Assembly (NCBI GenBank): GCA_964545735.1
Contig: CAZJGS010000120.1
Span: 1 to 7,739 of the forward strand
Direction: 5' to 3'
DNA length: 7,739 nucleotides
Source of the DNA: Pleomorphochaeta sp964545735
GTDB lineage: Bacteria > Spirochaetota > Spirochaetia > Sphaerochaetales > Sphaerochaetaceae
In this document: one piece after another, positions 1-7,099 of the stretch
Position numbering within the stretch: position 1 is the stretch's first letter
How the letters are laid out: every line of letters starts with the position of its first letter
Program-made: the position numbers and the translations under genes
The notes under the pieces: model-generated
Database searches by the model: none
Seen by the model: only the letters and a program-made list of their open reading frames with translations
What the model was told of the DNA's origin: nothing

Positions 1-1754
1 CCAAACATAAATTGATTGTCTATTTCTTCTACTCTCTTATCTTTGTTAAAATCAAAGAAAAGAGGTCTCATTAATGGAATACCCTCAGTTACTGTTTTAG
101 CAGCTTCTTCTTTTATATAATCTCTTAAAGCTTCTCTAAACAACAAGTACTTTTTAATAATATTATAAGCTTTTTCTCCAAAAGACCATATTTCATTGTC
201 AGCACCTTTTTTAGGGTCCCAAGAATTTCTAACGCCGTGAAGTCTAAAGATTGGACAATATAGACCAAACTGGAACCATCTTACAATAAGCTCTCTGAAA
301 GACGAATCTTCATTAACACCACCGTAGAAACCACCAATATCTGTAGTCCACCAAGGAATACCACTAGTTACCATATTAAGGCCTGCTTTCATTTGTGTCT
401 CTAAAGATTCAAAGGTAGAATCAATATCACCTGACCACACAGCAGCACCATATTTTTGGCTACCACACCAGGGGGATCTACAAAGGTTTAAAGGCTCTTC
501 TATACCACACTTCTTCATATTCTCATAGAAAGTCTTCTCATGTAACATAGGATAGAGAGAAGCTACAGCTGAACCCTTTCCTAAAGTATATCTTTGGTTA
601 TCATAGTGATAAGGAATAGTCTCAGGCTCACATGCATCAAGCCAAAATATATTAATACCTCGATCAATATAATTCTTTTTAATCTTATCCCAGAGGAAAG
701 TACCAGCATCTTCATTTGTAGCATCATAATAGTGGATATATTTATTACCCTTTTCATAAGTATCAGTAAATCTCATAAGAGCAGCATTACTTCTCTCTGT
801 TTCAATCAAATACCCTTTATTTTCCATCTCTTCAAAATAGAGACTATCAGGATTAACTGAAGGCCAAACAGAAACCATGGTTTCTATACCCATAGATTTT
901 AACTCTTCTACCATTTTTTCAATCTCAGGCCAGCATTTCTTATCAAAATCCCAGTTACCTTGTTTTTCCCAGTGGAAGTAATCAATAACAATAACATCTA
1001 AGGGTAGGTTTCGTCTCTTATATTCTCTAGCTACCTCTAGTAATTCTTCTTGAGTTTCGTATCTTAGTTTACATTGCCAAAAACCAGTTGCCCAATCAGG
1101 TAAAGCTGAAGGTTTACCTGTAATAACATAATACTGAGCAAGTATTTCTTTAGCACTGTCACCTATGATTATAAAATAATCAATTTGCTCAGTTTGCTCT
1201 GCTACAAACTTAGTTCTGTTGTTGGCAAACTCTACCTGTCCTACAGCAGGATTGTTCCAAAACAAACCATAACCACGAGAAGATATATAAAAAGGAACAC
1301 TTACTTGAGAGTTCATTTGGTTTAGTGGAATAACAAGAGACTTTTGATCAAAGGCATTGTATTGGTGTTGACCCATGCCCCATATTTTTTCATCCTTATA
1401 GGCCTCAAATAACACCTCTGCCTTGAACAAGTCACCTCCGACATTACAGAGGGTTCTGCCTCCCTCATGTAAAGCCCTGGGCGATTTTCTCTCTTGTATT
1501 CTAGCTTCAGTTTCACCTTTTTTATAAAACTCTAAATAGCCTCTTTCATCAACGACTACTTTCATATTTGAAGTTGTTAAAGACTTATTTTCTTTATCTA
1601 CTCGAACATCTTTGATTGGCACTATATCCTCTAGTGCCCAATCAAACTCTTTAAATGATGACAATCTTGTATGTCTAACTCTTAGTATAGAAGCTGAGTA
1701 AGCTTCTATTAAAACCTTATCTTTTTTGTTTTGATAATTTAGTGAATATTTCAT
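1..1754 (-). CDS. Glycoside hydrolase family 31 (alpha-xylosidase/alpha-glucosidase-like), 3' end beyond window
   Basis: Retaining glycosidase of family GH31, which cleaves terminal alpha-linked glucose or xylose; no signal peptide is seen, so it probably acts in the cytoplasm on imported oligosaccharides. I read 584 codons from the ATG at 1754 with no stop or frame change; members usually have about 650-770 residues, so the C-terminal beta domains are missing. Visible marks are WGMGQHQ (residues 125-131, N-terminal domain), the nucleophile Asp373 in WLDACEPE, and the likely acid/base Asp443 in WSGDID. The start follows AGAGAGG with a 7-base spacer and lies 19 bases after the stop of the upstream malG-type gene, so it should be the last known gene of a sugar-uptake operon. 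The WLDxxEPE form is one I associate with alpha-xylosidases and relatives, but specificity is an inference. It is the only undamaged gene of its operon in the window. Confidence 0.93.
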   Translation of the reverse strand, partial: MKYSLNYQNKKDKVLIEAYSASILRVRHTRLSSFKEFDWALEDIVPIKDVRVDKENKSLTTSNMKVVVDERGYLEFYKKGETEARIQERKSPRALHEGGRTLCNVGGDLFKAEVLFEAYKDEKIWGMGQHQYNAFDQKSLVIPLNQMNSQVSVPFYISSRGYGLFWNNPAVGQVEFANNRTKFVAEQTEQIDYFIIIGDSAKEILAQYYVITGKPSALPDWATGFWQCKLRYETQEELLEVAREYKRRNLPLDVIVIDYFHWEKQGNWDFDKKCWPEIEKMVEELKSMGIETMVSVWPSVNPDSLYFEEMENKGYLIETERSNAALMRFTDTYEKGNKYIHYYDATNEDAGTFLWDKIKKNYIDRGINIFWLDACEPETIPYHYDNQRYTLGKGSAVASLYPMLHEKTFYENMKKCGIEEPLNLCRSPWCGSQKYGAAVWSGDIDSTFESLETQMKAGLNMVTSGIPWWTTDIGGFYGGVNEDSSFRELIVRWFQFGLYCPIFRLHGVRNSWDPKKGADNEIWSFGEKAYNIIKKYLLFREALRDYIKEEAAKTVTEGIPLMRPLFFDFNKDKRVEEIDNQFMF

Positions 1755-1773
1755 AAATAAACCTCTCTTTCTC

Positions 1774-2631
1774 TTATTCTTTTACAGAACCAGCTGTAAG
1801 TCCTGCTACAATATATTTTTGTAAAAACATGAAAATCAATATTACTGGAATAACTATTAAAGTACTAAAGGCCATGATGTAGTTCCATTGAATACCATAT
1901 TTTGACATAAAGTTATAAATACCTGCTGTAAGCACTCTAACCTGTTGTCTGTTTAAGAAAGTCAAAGAATAAACGAGATCATTGTAAGCAAAAAGAAAAC
2001 TAAATACACCACTAGTTACAAGAGTCGATTATGCTATAGGTAGCATAATTGATGTAAAAGTTCTAAAGGAAGAACAACCATCAATAGTTGCTGCTTCTTC
2101 TAAAGACTTGGGTAAACTCTTAAAGTAAGGTCTTAGTGTAATTACTACAAAATCAATAGCTACAGTACAGTTTGCTAATATAGGGGCTATTGTTAAATTT
2201 AAAATGTGAAACTTTTTAAATATTAAGAATAAAGGAGTTAATAATAGAGTAACTGGTAACATTTGTGTTATTAAGAAAGACAGGATAAAAGCCTTTTTAC
2301 CCTTCATTTCAAATCTTCCAAGACCATAAGCTGCGACAGTAGATAAAAGCATAGATATAGCGAAACTAGATAAGCTTATAACTAAACTATTTTTTAAACC
2401 ATTGAAGATTGAATAGTCTCCTGCTAACTGATCTGTATATGCAGAGAATGTTAAGTTTTTAGGAAAGAAAGTAGGAGGAGTCATAAATATTTCTGCATCA
2501 CTCTTNNNNNNNNNNNNNNNNNNNNNNNNNNNNNNNNNNNNNNNNNNNNNNNNNNNNNNNNNNNNNNNNNNNNNNNNNNNNNNNNNNNNNNNNNNNNNNN
2601 NNNNNTTTAAAAGTATTTTCTTTTTTTTCAT
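1774..2631 (-). pseudogene. MalG-type sugar ABC permease, interrupted by an in-frame TAA and by an assembly gap
   Basis: Inner-membrane subunit of a carbohydrate ABC importer (MalG/COG0395 type), partner of the malF-type gene upstream. ATG at 2631 follows AGGGGAG, and its A is shared with the TAA ending malF (TAATG), as expected for coupled subunits. The first nine codons (MKKKKILLK) are followed by 100 N covering the first membrane helix, then KSDAEIF and the permease core. The EAA loop that docks on the ATPase is present (LEEAATIDG...IMLPIA). A TAA at 2029-2031 (codon 201 if the gap length is right) follows it at once. The same frame then continues with normal MalG C-terminal sequence (TSGVFSFLFAYNDLVYSLTF to GLTAGSVKE) and stops at 1774. 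The total of 285 codons fits the family, so the true gap is probably close to 100 bases. The stop could be a single substitution from AAA, CAA or GAA, or a sequencing error. If real, the product loses its last membrane segments. Confidence 0.88.
2506..2605. other. Assembly gap of exactly 100 N
   Basis: One hundred consecutive N lie inside the N-terminal part of the malG-type gene. The round number is the usual placeholder for a scaffold join of unknown length. The flanking coding sequence is in the same frame across it, and the protein length fits the family, so the real distance is likely similar and divisible by three after the same remainder. Sequence quality near this join should be treated with caution. 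Confidence 0.97.
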
Positions 2632-3523
2632 TACACTTCTCCCCTTTTTAACATTTTCAAATAACCCAAACTAACAAGAAGCAATATAGCAAATAGAATA
2701 TTTTTGGCAGCAGCCCCTTGTCCAAAATTGAATTGACTAAAGGCGAGTCTATAAGAGATTGTTGATAAAATTACCTAGAAATAACATCATATGCATTAAC
2801 AACTCCCCCCACCTGTCATTACAAAGATTAAATCAAATACTTTAAAGGTATAGATAAGAGCTTGCATTATCAAATTACATGATAGCGGGTTTAATCATAA
2901 CAAGAGTAATCTTAAATAGTTTAGTAAGACCTGTAGCTGAGTCTATAGAAGCACTTTCATACAATCCAGACAGGAATTGTACTCATACTAGTTGAAAGAA
3001 GAATCATATTAAAATCAATACCTACCCAGGTATTTGTTATAATTATACTCCAAAGAGCTAACTTTTCATTTACTAACCACCCTATTGGCTCTTTTATAAG
3101 AGAAATGGCTACCATCATATAGTTTATAACACCATCACTGGGACTAAGCATAAACTTAAACAACATACCTGTTACTGTTAGTGGGATCATCCAACTAACA
3201 AGGACTAATCCTCTTATAGGCTCTGCAAGTTTAAACTTTAAGTTAAAAAATAGAGCAAACAATAAACCAAAGGTAAACTGTAATAAAATACAAAAAAATG
3301 TAAAATAAAAAGTTTGACCTAAAGCTGTAGTAAAGAGAGAATCACTTACTACCTCTTTGTAGTTTTGTCCATTATTAAATATAGTAACTCCTGAATTAAA
3401 ACTCATAATGTCAGATTGTTGTAAACTCAATATGACATTATAGACAATTGGATATCCAACAAAGGCAACCATAAATAATAAAGCCGGTATACAATAAAAA
3501 TAACCATAGTATTTTTTCTTCAT
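2631..3523 (-). pseudogene. MalF-type sugar ABC permease with four frame disruptions near the 3' end
   Basis: Membrane subunit of the same carbohydrate importer (MalF/UgpA type, COG1175). I chose the ATG at 3523 (MKKKYYGYFYCIPALLF, first helix) because AAAGGA lies upstream; an in-frame ATG at 3553 adds ten residues but has no ribosome binding site. The frame is clean for about 185 codons, then breaks four times. There is one extra base near 2966-2971 (before LYESASID, the EAA loop), one near 2874-2879 (before LIMQALIYTF), one in a run of six C at 2805-2810 (in MTGGG/VVNAYDVIS), and an apparent 14-base insertion near 2763-2776 (before TISYRLAFSQF). After this the normal C-terminus (FGQGAAAKNILF to MLKRGEV) reads to a TAA at 2633-2631 overlapping the malG start. 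Amino-acid conservation is intact on each side of each break, which fits very recent decay or sequencing errors better than an old pseudogene. Confidence 0.88.
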
Positions 3524-3556
3524 AATATTTTCTTTTCCTTTTGTCTCTATCATCCA

Positions 3557-3774
3557 ATAGGAAATAACATTATAAAAGTGTCATTTATTGATATGCTCCC
3601 TTCGGTAATATGGAAAAGAAATATTCAGTTGGTGATGAACTTCCAGATATTGGAACTATTGATAACCCTGATAGAATAGCTTTTACAAGCATGGGTTTAT
3701 TTGAAGACATTACAAGCAAAGTAGAAGCTTAAAGACAAGCTGAGAACTACTTTGAAGGACCACTTAAATCAAGT
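3557..3774 (+). pseudogene. Fragment of an extracellular sugar-binding protein (N-proximal part)
   Basis: Translation gives IKVSFIDMLP (to 3601), then after a one-base loss near 3602 GNMEKKYSVGDELPDIG, TIDNPDRIAFTSMGLFEDI and, past an in-frame TAA at 3730-3732, QAENYFEGPLKSS. The order GDELPDIG..DNPD, MGLFEDIT and YFEGPLKS is the pattern I recognise from the first lobe of ABC sugar-binding lipoproteins (UgpB/MalE group, COG1653), normally about 420 residues. Here only about 72 codons remain, with no signal peptide, no lipobox and none of the rest of the protein. It lies on the strand opposite to the adjacent malF-type gene, whereas an operonic binding protein would be co-directional. That suggests an inversion, an origin from another operon, or misassembly. 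The left boundary is approximate. Confidence 0.7.
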
Positions 3775-3973
3775 TATATAGAGAAGAAGCACAACCAATA
3801 TGTGAATAAAATGAAGCTTGAATGTGCAAAAAAAATATCTAAGAAAAGAGGAACTCAAAGTATCAGATATATCTGACAAACTTAGGTTTTCTTCTCCTAG
3901 ATACTTCTATGAGGTATTTAAGAAATTAACAGGGATAACAACTAAAGAGTATAGGAATGAGTTTGAGAGTTAA
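3775..3973 (+). pseudogene. Fragment of an AraC-family transcription regulator (C-terminal helix-turn-helix)
   Basis: The remnant reads YIEKKHNQYVNKMKLECAKK, then, after one extra base near 3838-3848, KEELKVSDISDKL, RFSSPRYFYEVFKK and LTGITTKEYRNEFES with a TAA at 3971-3973. The pattern of a second helix-turn-helix (SDIS..L.FSS..YF..VFKK..G.T...YR) is the AraC/XylS signature, which binds DNA at sugar-gene promoters. Only about 65 codons survive of a protein that usually has 270-550 residues; the sensor domain and most of the first helix-turn-helix are absent. The left edge runs directly and in frame into the sugar-binding protein fragment at about 3772-3775, so two unrelated gene pieces are joined without a spacer. 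Confidence 0.8.
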
Positions 3974-3990
3974 TGAATAATTACTAAAAA

Positions 3991-3996
3991 TATAAT
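3991..3996 (+). promoter_or_regulatory. Possible -10 box (TATAAT) upstream of the LacI remnant and AtuA-like operon
   Basis: TATAAT sits in an A+T-rich spacer after the AraC fragment, about 150 bases before the first ATG of the LacI remnant. No good -35 hexamer is seen at 16-18 bases (GTTAAT at 3969-3974 is the nearest, at 16). A+T-rich DNA makes such hexamers by chance, so this is only a candidate for the promoter now serving the right-hand operon. Confidence 0.22.
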
Positions 3997-4081
3997 ATTA
4001 AATTTATTAAAAGATAAGAAAAATAAAATTAGCTAACTACCGGCATAACAGGCTTATATTACCTTATCATAAACTACCTTC

Positions 4082-4825
4082 GCGTTTTATTTAATTCTTG
4101 CAAATTCTGATGGTGATAATAACAAACAGCTTGAATACTTAAAAATGGCACAACGAAATAGAGTTGACGGAATACTAATAAATACTAATGATACCTTGCT
4201 AGATGAAATCCAAAGCACTGGTTTACCATTTGTCTTAATTGGTAATGCAAATTCAACCTCAAGATTTCCTAGAGTTAGTTCTGACTCCTATGAAGGTATT
4301 AAAAAGGCTTTAGAATACCTTTATGAAAATGGACATCGTGATATAGCAATGGTTGCTCCATCAAAGGAAAATTTAAATCCAGCAAAAGTATCTAATAGAG
4401 TAAAAGCCTATACAGATTTTCTCACCAGTCATTCACTTAATTTTAAAGAAGAATACTTTTTCTCTTGTCACCCTAATCTAAAGGATGGTGAAGAACTTGC
4501 AATTAGTATTTCTAAAATGAAAAAAACACCAACAGCTATTATAACTGCTAATGACTTATTTGCCGCAGGCTTTGTTAATGAAGCTATGAGAAGAGGAATA
4601 CAAATTCCTGGTGATATATCAGTTATTGGTGTTGATGATATTCCTCTAGCCTCTATGATAAATCCTAAGTTGACTACCCTTGAGAAACCAAAACATCTTT
4701 TAGGAAAAGTAGCAGCCCAAACTATAATCTCTGTAATCAAAGGTATAGAGGTTAAACAAAATAACAAACTTCCCGTAAATTTAATAATAAGAGAATCATC
4801 CAAAGAAATTAAGGTAAAAAGTTAA
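4082..4825 (+). pseudogene. LacI-family sugar-responsive regulator lacking its DNA-binding domain
   Basis: Sugar-binding domain of a LacI/GalR-type repressor. Recognisable sequence begins with YLILANSDGDNNKQLEYLKM (about 4088-4147), just after an in-frame TAA at 4070. It continues through VDGILINTN, GLPFVLIG, NGHRDIAMV, TAIITANDLFAAG, PGDISVIGVDD and PKLTTLEKP to the TAA at 4823-4825. These are the ordered hallmarks of the periplasmic-binding-like ligand and dimer core. The first 80-odd residues, with the helix-turn-helix and hinge, are missing; full members have about 330-345 residues. No ATG, GTG or TTG precedes 4145 in frame, and ATG 4145 has no ribosome binding site, so the piece is probably not translated well. 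If it is, the product could bind ligand but not DNA. Its stop overlaps the next gene (TAATG), so it was once the first gene of that operon, a common arrangement for a local autoregulated repressor. Confidence 0.85.
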
Positions 4826-6195
4826 TGAAAAAATCATTTAAAATACTCTCACCCTGTGGAATTCTAGGCTATGGATTTCCAATAGATTCCTTTTTAAAAG
4901 GAATTGAAGAAAAACCAGATGCAATTGTTGTAGATGCAGGGTCCACTGATGCTGGTCCACATAAACTTGGCGCTGGTGTTGCTATAGTTAGTCGTCAAGC
5001 AGCTAAAAAAGATCTTATGCATTTAGTTAGAGGATCAATTGAATTAAGTATTCCTTTACTAGTAGGATCTGCCGGCGGCAGTGGCGCACGAAAGCATGTT
5101 TTATGGACCATGGAAATTTTAAGTGAAATATTAAAAGAACTAGATGCAGAAAAGACAAAAGTATCTGTAATTTGGGCTGATATTCCAAAAGGGGCAATAC
5201 TAAAGAAAATGATAGAGGGCAAAGTTACTCCTCTTGGAATGACTGCCCCTATACTTACTCCCGAAAGCTTAGATGCTACAAATGGTGTTGTTGCCCAGAT
5301 GGGCGTGGAGCCAATTCTTAGTGCTCTTGATACTGGAGCCCAAATAATTATTTGTGGAAGAGCCTATGATCCTTCCCCCTTTGCAGCTGTTGGTATAAAA
5401 GCAGGATTTTCTCCTGCCTTGTCTTATCACCTTGGAAAAATACTTGAGTGTGGAGCACTCTGCTGTGAGCCTGGAACAACTAAGGACTGTATGATTGGAG
5501 AACTCTTTGAAGACTATTTTGAACTCTATAGTCCTAACAAACTTAGAAAATGTACAACTGTTAGTGTAGCAGCTCATACCTTCTATGAAAAAGATCACCC
5601 TTATTTACTTCATGGTCCTGGAATCATTCAAGATCTAAGCATGTGTGAATTTAAACAAATTACGGATAGAAAAGTACGGGTTACAGGAAGTAAATTAACA
5701 CAAACTGATCCCTACTGCATAAAACTTGAAGGTGCAAAAAAAACTGCCTATAGAACTTTTGTTTTAGCAGGAGTTAGAGATCCTTTATTAATAGCGCAAA
5801 TTGAAGAAGTCGAAGAACTTGTTAAAGAGAGCGTAAAAACACAGTACCAAGAAATTAACAGTGATGATTATACAATTTCTTTCTATAACTATGGAAAGAA
5901 TGGGGTTATGGGAGAACTGGAGCCTATAAACAAACCTGGCTATGAGCTTGGAGTTATGTTTGAAGTTCTAGCTAAGGACCAGGAGACTGCTTCTGCTCTT
6001 TGCGCTTCTACTAGATCAACGTTTCTTCACTATGGATATGAGGGAAGAAAATCAACGGCAGGAAATCTTGCATTTCCTTTTGCACCCAGTGATGTTGACT
6101 TTGGAGCAGTATATGACTTCAGTGTTTATCATCTTATGGAAGTTGATGATAGCAGTGAGTTCTTTCCAGTTGAGACGTGGGAGGTAGGGCAATGA
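4825..6195 (+). CDS. AtuA-like protein (PF07287, formerly DUF1446)
   Basis: A 456-residue protein that I recognise as a member of the AtuA/DUF1446 family, named after the acyclic terpene utilisation gene of Pseudomonas; the reaction of this branch is not known to me. Conserved-looking glycine-rich blocks are VDAGSTDAGPHKLGAG (residues 36-51), GSAGGSGARKH (81-91), ICGRAYDPSPFAA (176-188) and a C-terminal block YEGRKSTAGNLAFPF (405-419) followed by DFGAVYDFSVYHLME. There is no signal peptide or membrane helix, so it should be cytoplasmic. ATG 4825 shares a base with the stop of the LacI remnant, with AAGG about ten bases upstream. The downstream gene overlaps by four bases, so both products are probably made together. 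Its place between a sugar regulator and a phosphatase-like gene plus sugar permease argues for work on a carbohydrate-derived acid or lactone rather than a terpene. That is inference. Confidence 0.85.
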   Translation: MKKSFKILSPCGILGYGFPIDSFLKGIEEKPDAIVVDAGSTDAGPHKLGAGVAIVSRQAAKKDLMHLVRGSIELSIPLLVGSAGGSGARKHVLWTMEILSEILKELDAEKTKVSVIWADIPKGAILKKMIEGKVTPLGMTAPILTPESLDATNGVVAQMGVEPILSALDTGAQIIICGRAYDPSPFAAVGIKAGFSPALSYHLGKILECGALCCEPGTTKDCMIGELFEDYFELYSPNKLRKCTTVSVAAHTFYEKDHPYLLHGPGIIQDLSMCEFKQITDRKVRVTGSKLTQTDPYCIKLEGAKKTAYRTFVLAGVRDPLLIAQIEEVEELVKESVKTQYQEINSDDYTISFYNYGKNGVMGELEPINKPGYELGVMFEVLAKDQETASALCASTRSTFLHYGYEGRKSTAGNLAFPFAPSDVDFGAVYDFSVYHLMEVDDSSEFFPVETWEVGQ

Positions 6196-6506
6196 GCGAC
6201 AAACTTATAGATCTTGCAAAGGTATTAAGAAGTAAGAACAGCGGACCTTTTCAGGTCACCCTGGATGTTCTGTTTGATAATAAGGAAGCCTATGATCGAG
6301 TAGTAAAGGCTGATGTTATAAACCAGGAAACTATTATGAAACTATATCATCTAAAGAGAGAAGATATTTGCTTTATAGTTTTCTTTGAAAAAGCAATGGG
6401 AATCAAAGTCACCTATAATCGCAGCATTGCAAGTGGTGGCTGCTTTGATAGAGATGTTTATGGAGCTCAACAACAATCTCCATTGTTCGATTTAGAAATT
6501 AATTAG
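6192..6506 (+). CDS. DUF4387 family protein
   Basis: A small protein of 104 residues matching the DUF4387 family (PF14330, about 100 residues) as I remember it. Matching blocks are LAKVLRSKNSGPFQVTLDVL near the N-terminus, REDICFIVFFEKAMGIKVTY in the middle and DRDVYGAQQQSPLFDLEI at the end. I chose ATG 6192 (MSDKLIDLAK) over GTG 6177 because GGGAGGT at 6179-6185 is correctly spaced before it and it overlaps the AtuA-like stop as ATGA. No membrane segment or signal is seen. In my knowledge DUF4387 genes commonly sit directly after AtuA-like genes, so the two probably form one enzyme or a stable complex. The conserved Arg, Asp, Tyr and Gln in the DRDVYGAQQ block could be functional residues, but no activity can be assigned. 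Confidence 0.87.
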   Translation: MSDKLIDLAKVLRSKNSGPFQVTLDVLFDNKEAYDRVVKADVINQETIMKLYHLKREDICFIVFFEKAMGIKVTYNRSIASGGCFDRDVYGAQQQSPLFDLEIN

Positions 6507-6514
6507 GGGAATTC

Positions 6515-7099
6515 ATGAAGAAGAAAGACAATATAGGGGTATTTATTGACCTACAAGGAACTCTGGGAGGAGAATCTTTAGGTGATATTTCTAATTTCAA
6601 ATTTTACGATAATGCTAAAAAAGCTTTACTAAAATTTAATGAAAATAATATTAATATATTCATTGTTACAAATCAAAGTCACATAGCAAAGGCAGTAATT
6701 ACCCTTGAAGAATATAAAGAAGGCGAATTAAAACTATTAGAAGAACTAGATGAAAGTGGAATTAACATTAAAGAAATATATTATTGTCCCCACAGGCAAA
6801 GCGATAATTGCACTTGCAGAAAACCTTCTTTATTTTTTGCCAATATTGCTAAGGAAAAATATAGCCTTGATTTAACTCAGTCTTACTTCATAGGCGATAT
6901 ATTAAGAAGTGATATGAAGCTAGCTGAAAATGCTGGTGGTATAGGTATTCTTGTTCAAACAGGACAAGGAAAGATAAGCAAAGACAAATATAATTCTCTA
7001 GCTATAGATGAAAGATATCCTAGAATTAATATTCTAGAGAATATTGAAGATGCAGCTAATTGGATACTAATAGATATAGAAAAGGGAGCTGTAAAATGA
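6515..7099 (+). CDS. HAD-superfamily phosphatase-like protein with GmhB/HisB-type zinc loop and altered catalytic motif
   Basis: A 194-residue member of the HAD-IIIA group, related to GmhB (heptose bisphosphate phosphatase) and the HisB N-terminal domain. Motif I is FIDLQGTL: nucleophile Asp12 is present, but the second Asp of DxD, the usual general acid, is Gln14. Motif II is TNQS (52-55). The zinc loop has Cys91-Pro-His93 and Cys99-Thr-Cys101 and runs into RKP with the motif III Lys103. Motif IV is GDILRSD (127-133). All other catalytic parts are therefore kept. ATG 6515 follows TAGGGGA, which overlaps the DUF4387 stop, with an 8-base gap between genes; the stop overlaps the next start (ATGA). 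Context suggests a sugar-phosphate or sugar-acid phosphate as substrate. The Gln could mean a slower phosphatase, a phosphotransferase or mutase-like role, or a binding protein. The family assignment is firm, the activity is not. Confidence 0.9.
   Translation: MKKKDNIGVFIDLQGTLGGESLGDISNFKFYDNAKKALLKFNENNINIFIVTNQSHIAKAVITLEEYKEGELKLLEELDESGINIKEIYYCPHRQSDNCTCRKPSLFFANIAKEKYSLDLTQSYFIGDILRSDMKLAENAGGIGILVQTGQGKISKDKYNSLAIDERYPRINILENIEDAANWILIDIEKGAVK

Noticed and set aside
594..860. Plus-strand open frame of 88 codons
   Set aside because: It lies antisense inside the GH31 gene, in the part coding for the catalytic domain; its product is low-complexity Ile/Ser-rich and has no ribosome binding site.
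1322..1516. Minus-strand open frame of 64 codons
   Set aside because: It is an off-frame reading of the GH31 gene; the GH31 frame through this stretch gives WGMGQHQ and other family sequence.
2029..2031. Stop-codon reassignment as an explanation for the TAA in malG
   Set aside because: Other genes in the window end normally with TAA, TGA and TAG, and only genes of the damaged block have internal stops.
2805..2810. Programmed ribosomal frameshift at the six-C run in malF
   Set aside because: Three more frame changes lie close by without a slippery motif, and ABC permeases of this family are not known to use programmed shifts; error or mutation is simpler.
3569..3574. TATAAT on the minus strand about 50 bases upstream of malF as its promoter
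   Set aside because: No plausible -35 hexamer is at 16-18 bases, and the plus strand here reads as conserved sugar-binding protein codons, so the hexamer is probably chance.
4050..4064. Short GLILP-like reading as a leftover of the LacI N-terminal region
   Set aside because: Only four or five residues match, in a frame different from the LacI remnant, and nothing around them supports it.
4468..5598. Minus-strand open frames at 4468-4803, 4995-5222 and 5269-5598
   Set aside because: All are antisense to the clearly conserved LacI-type and AtuA-like coding sequences and show no recognisable protein features.
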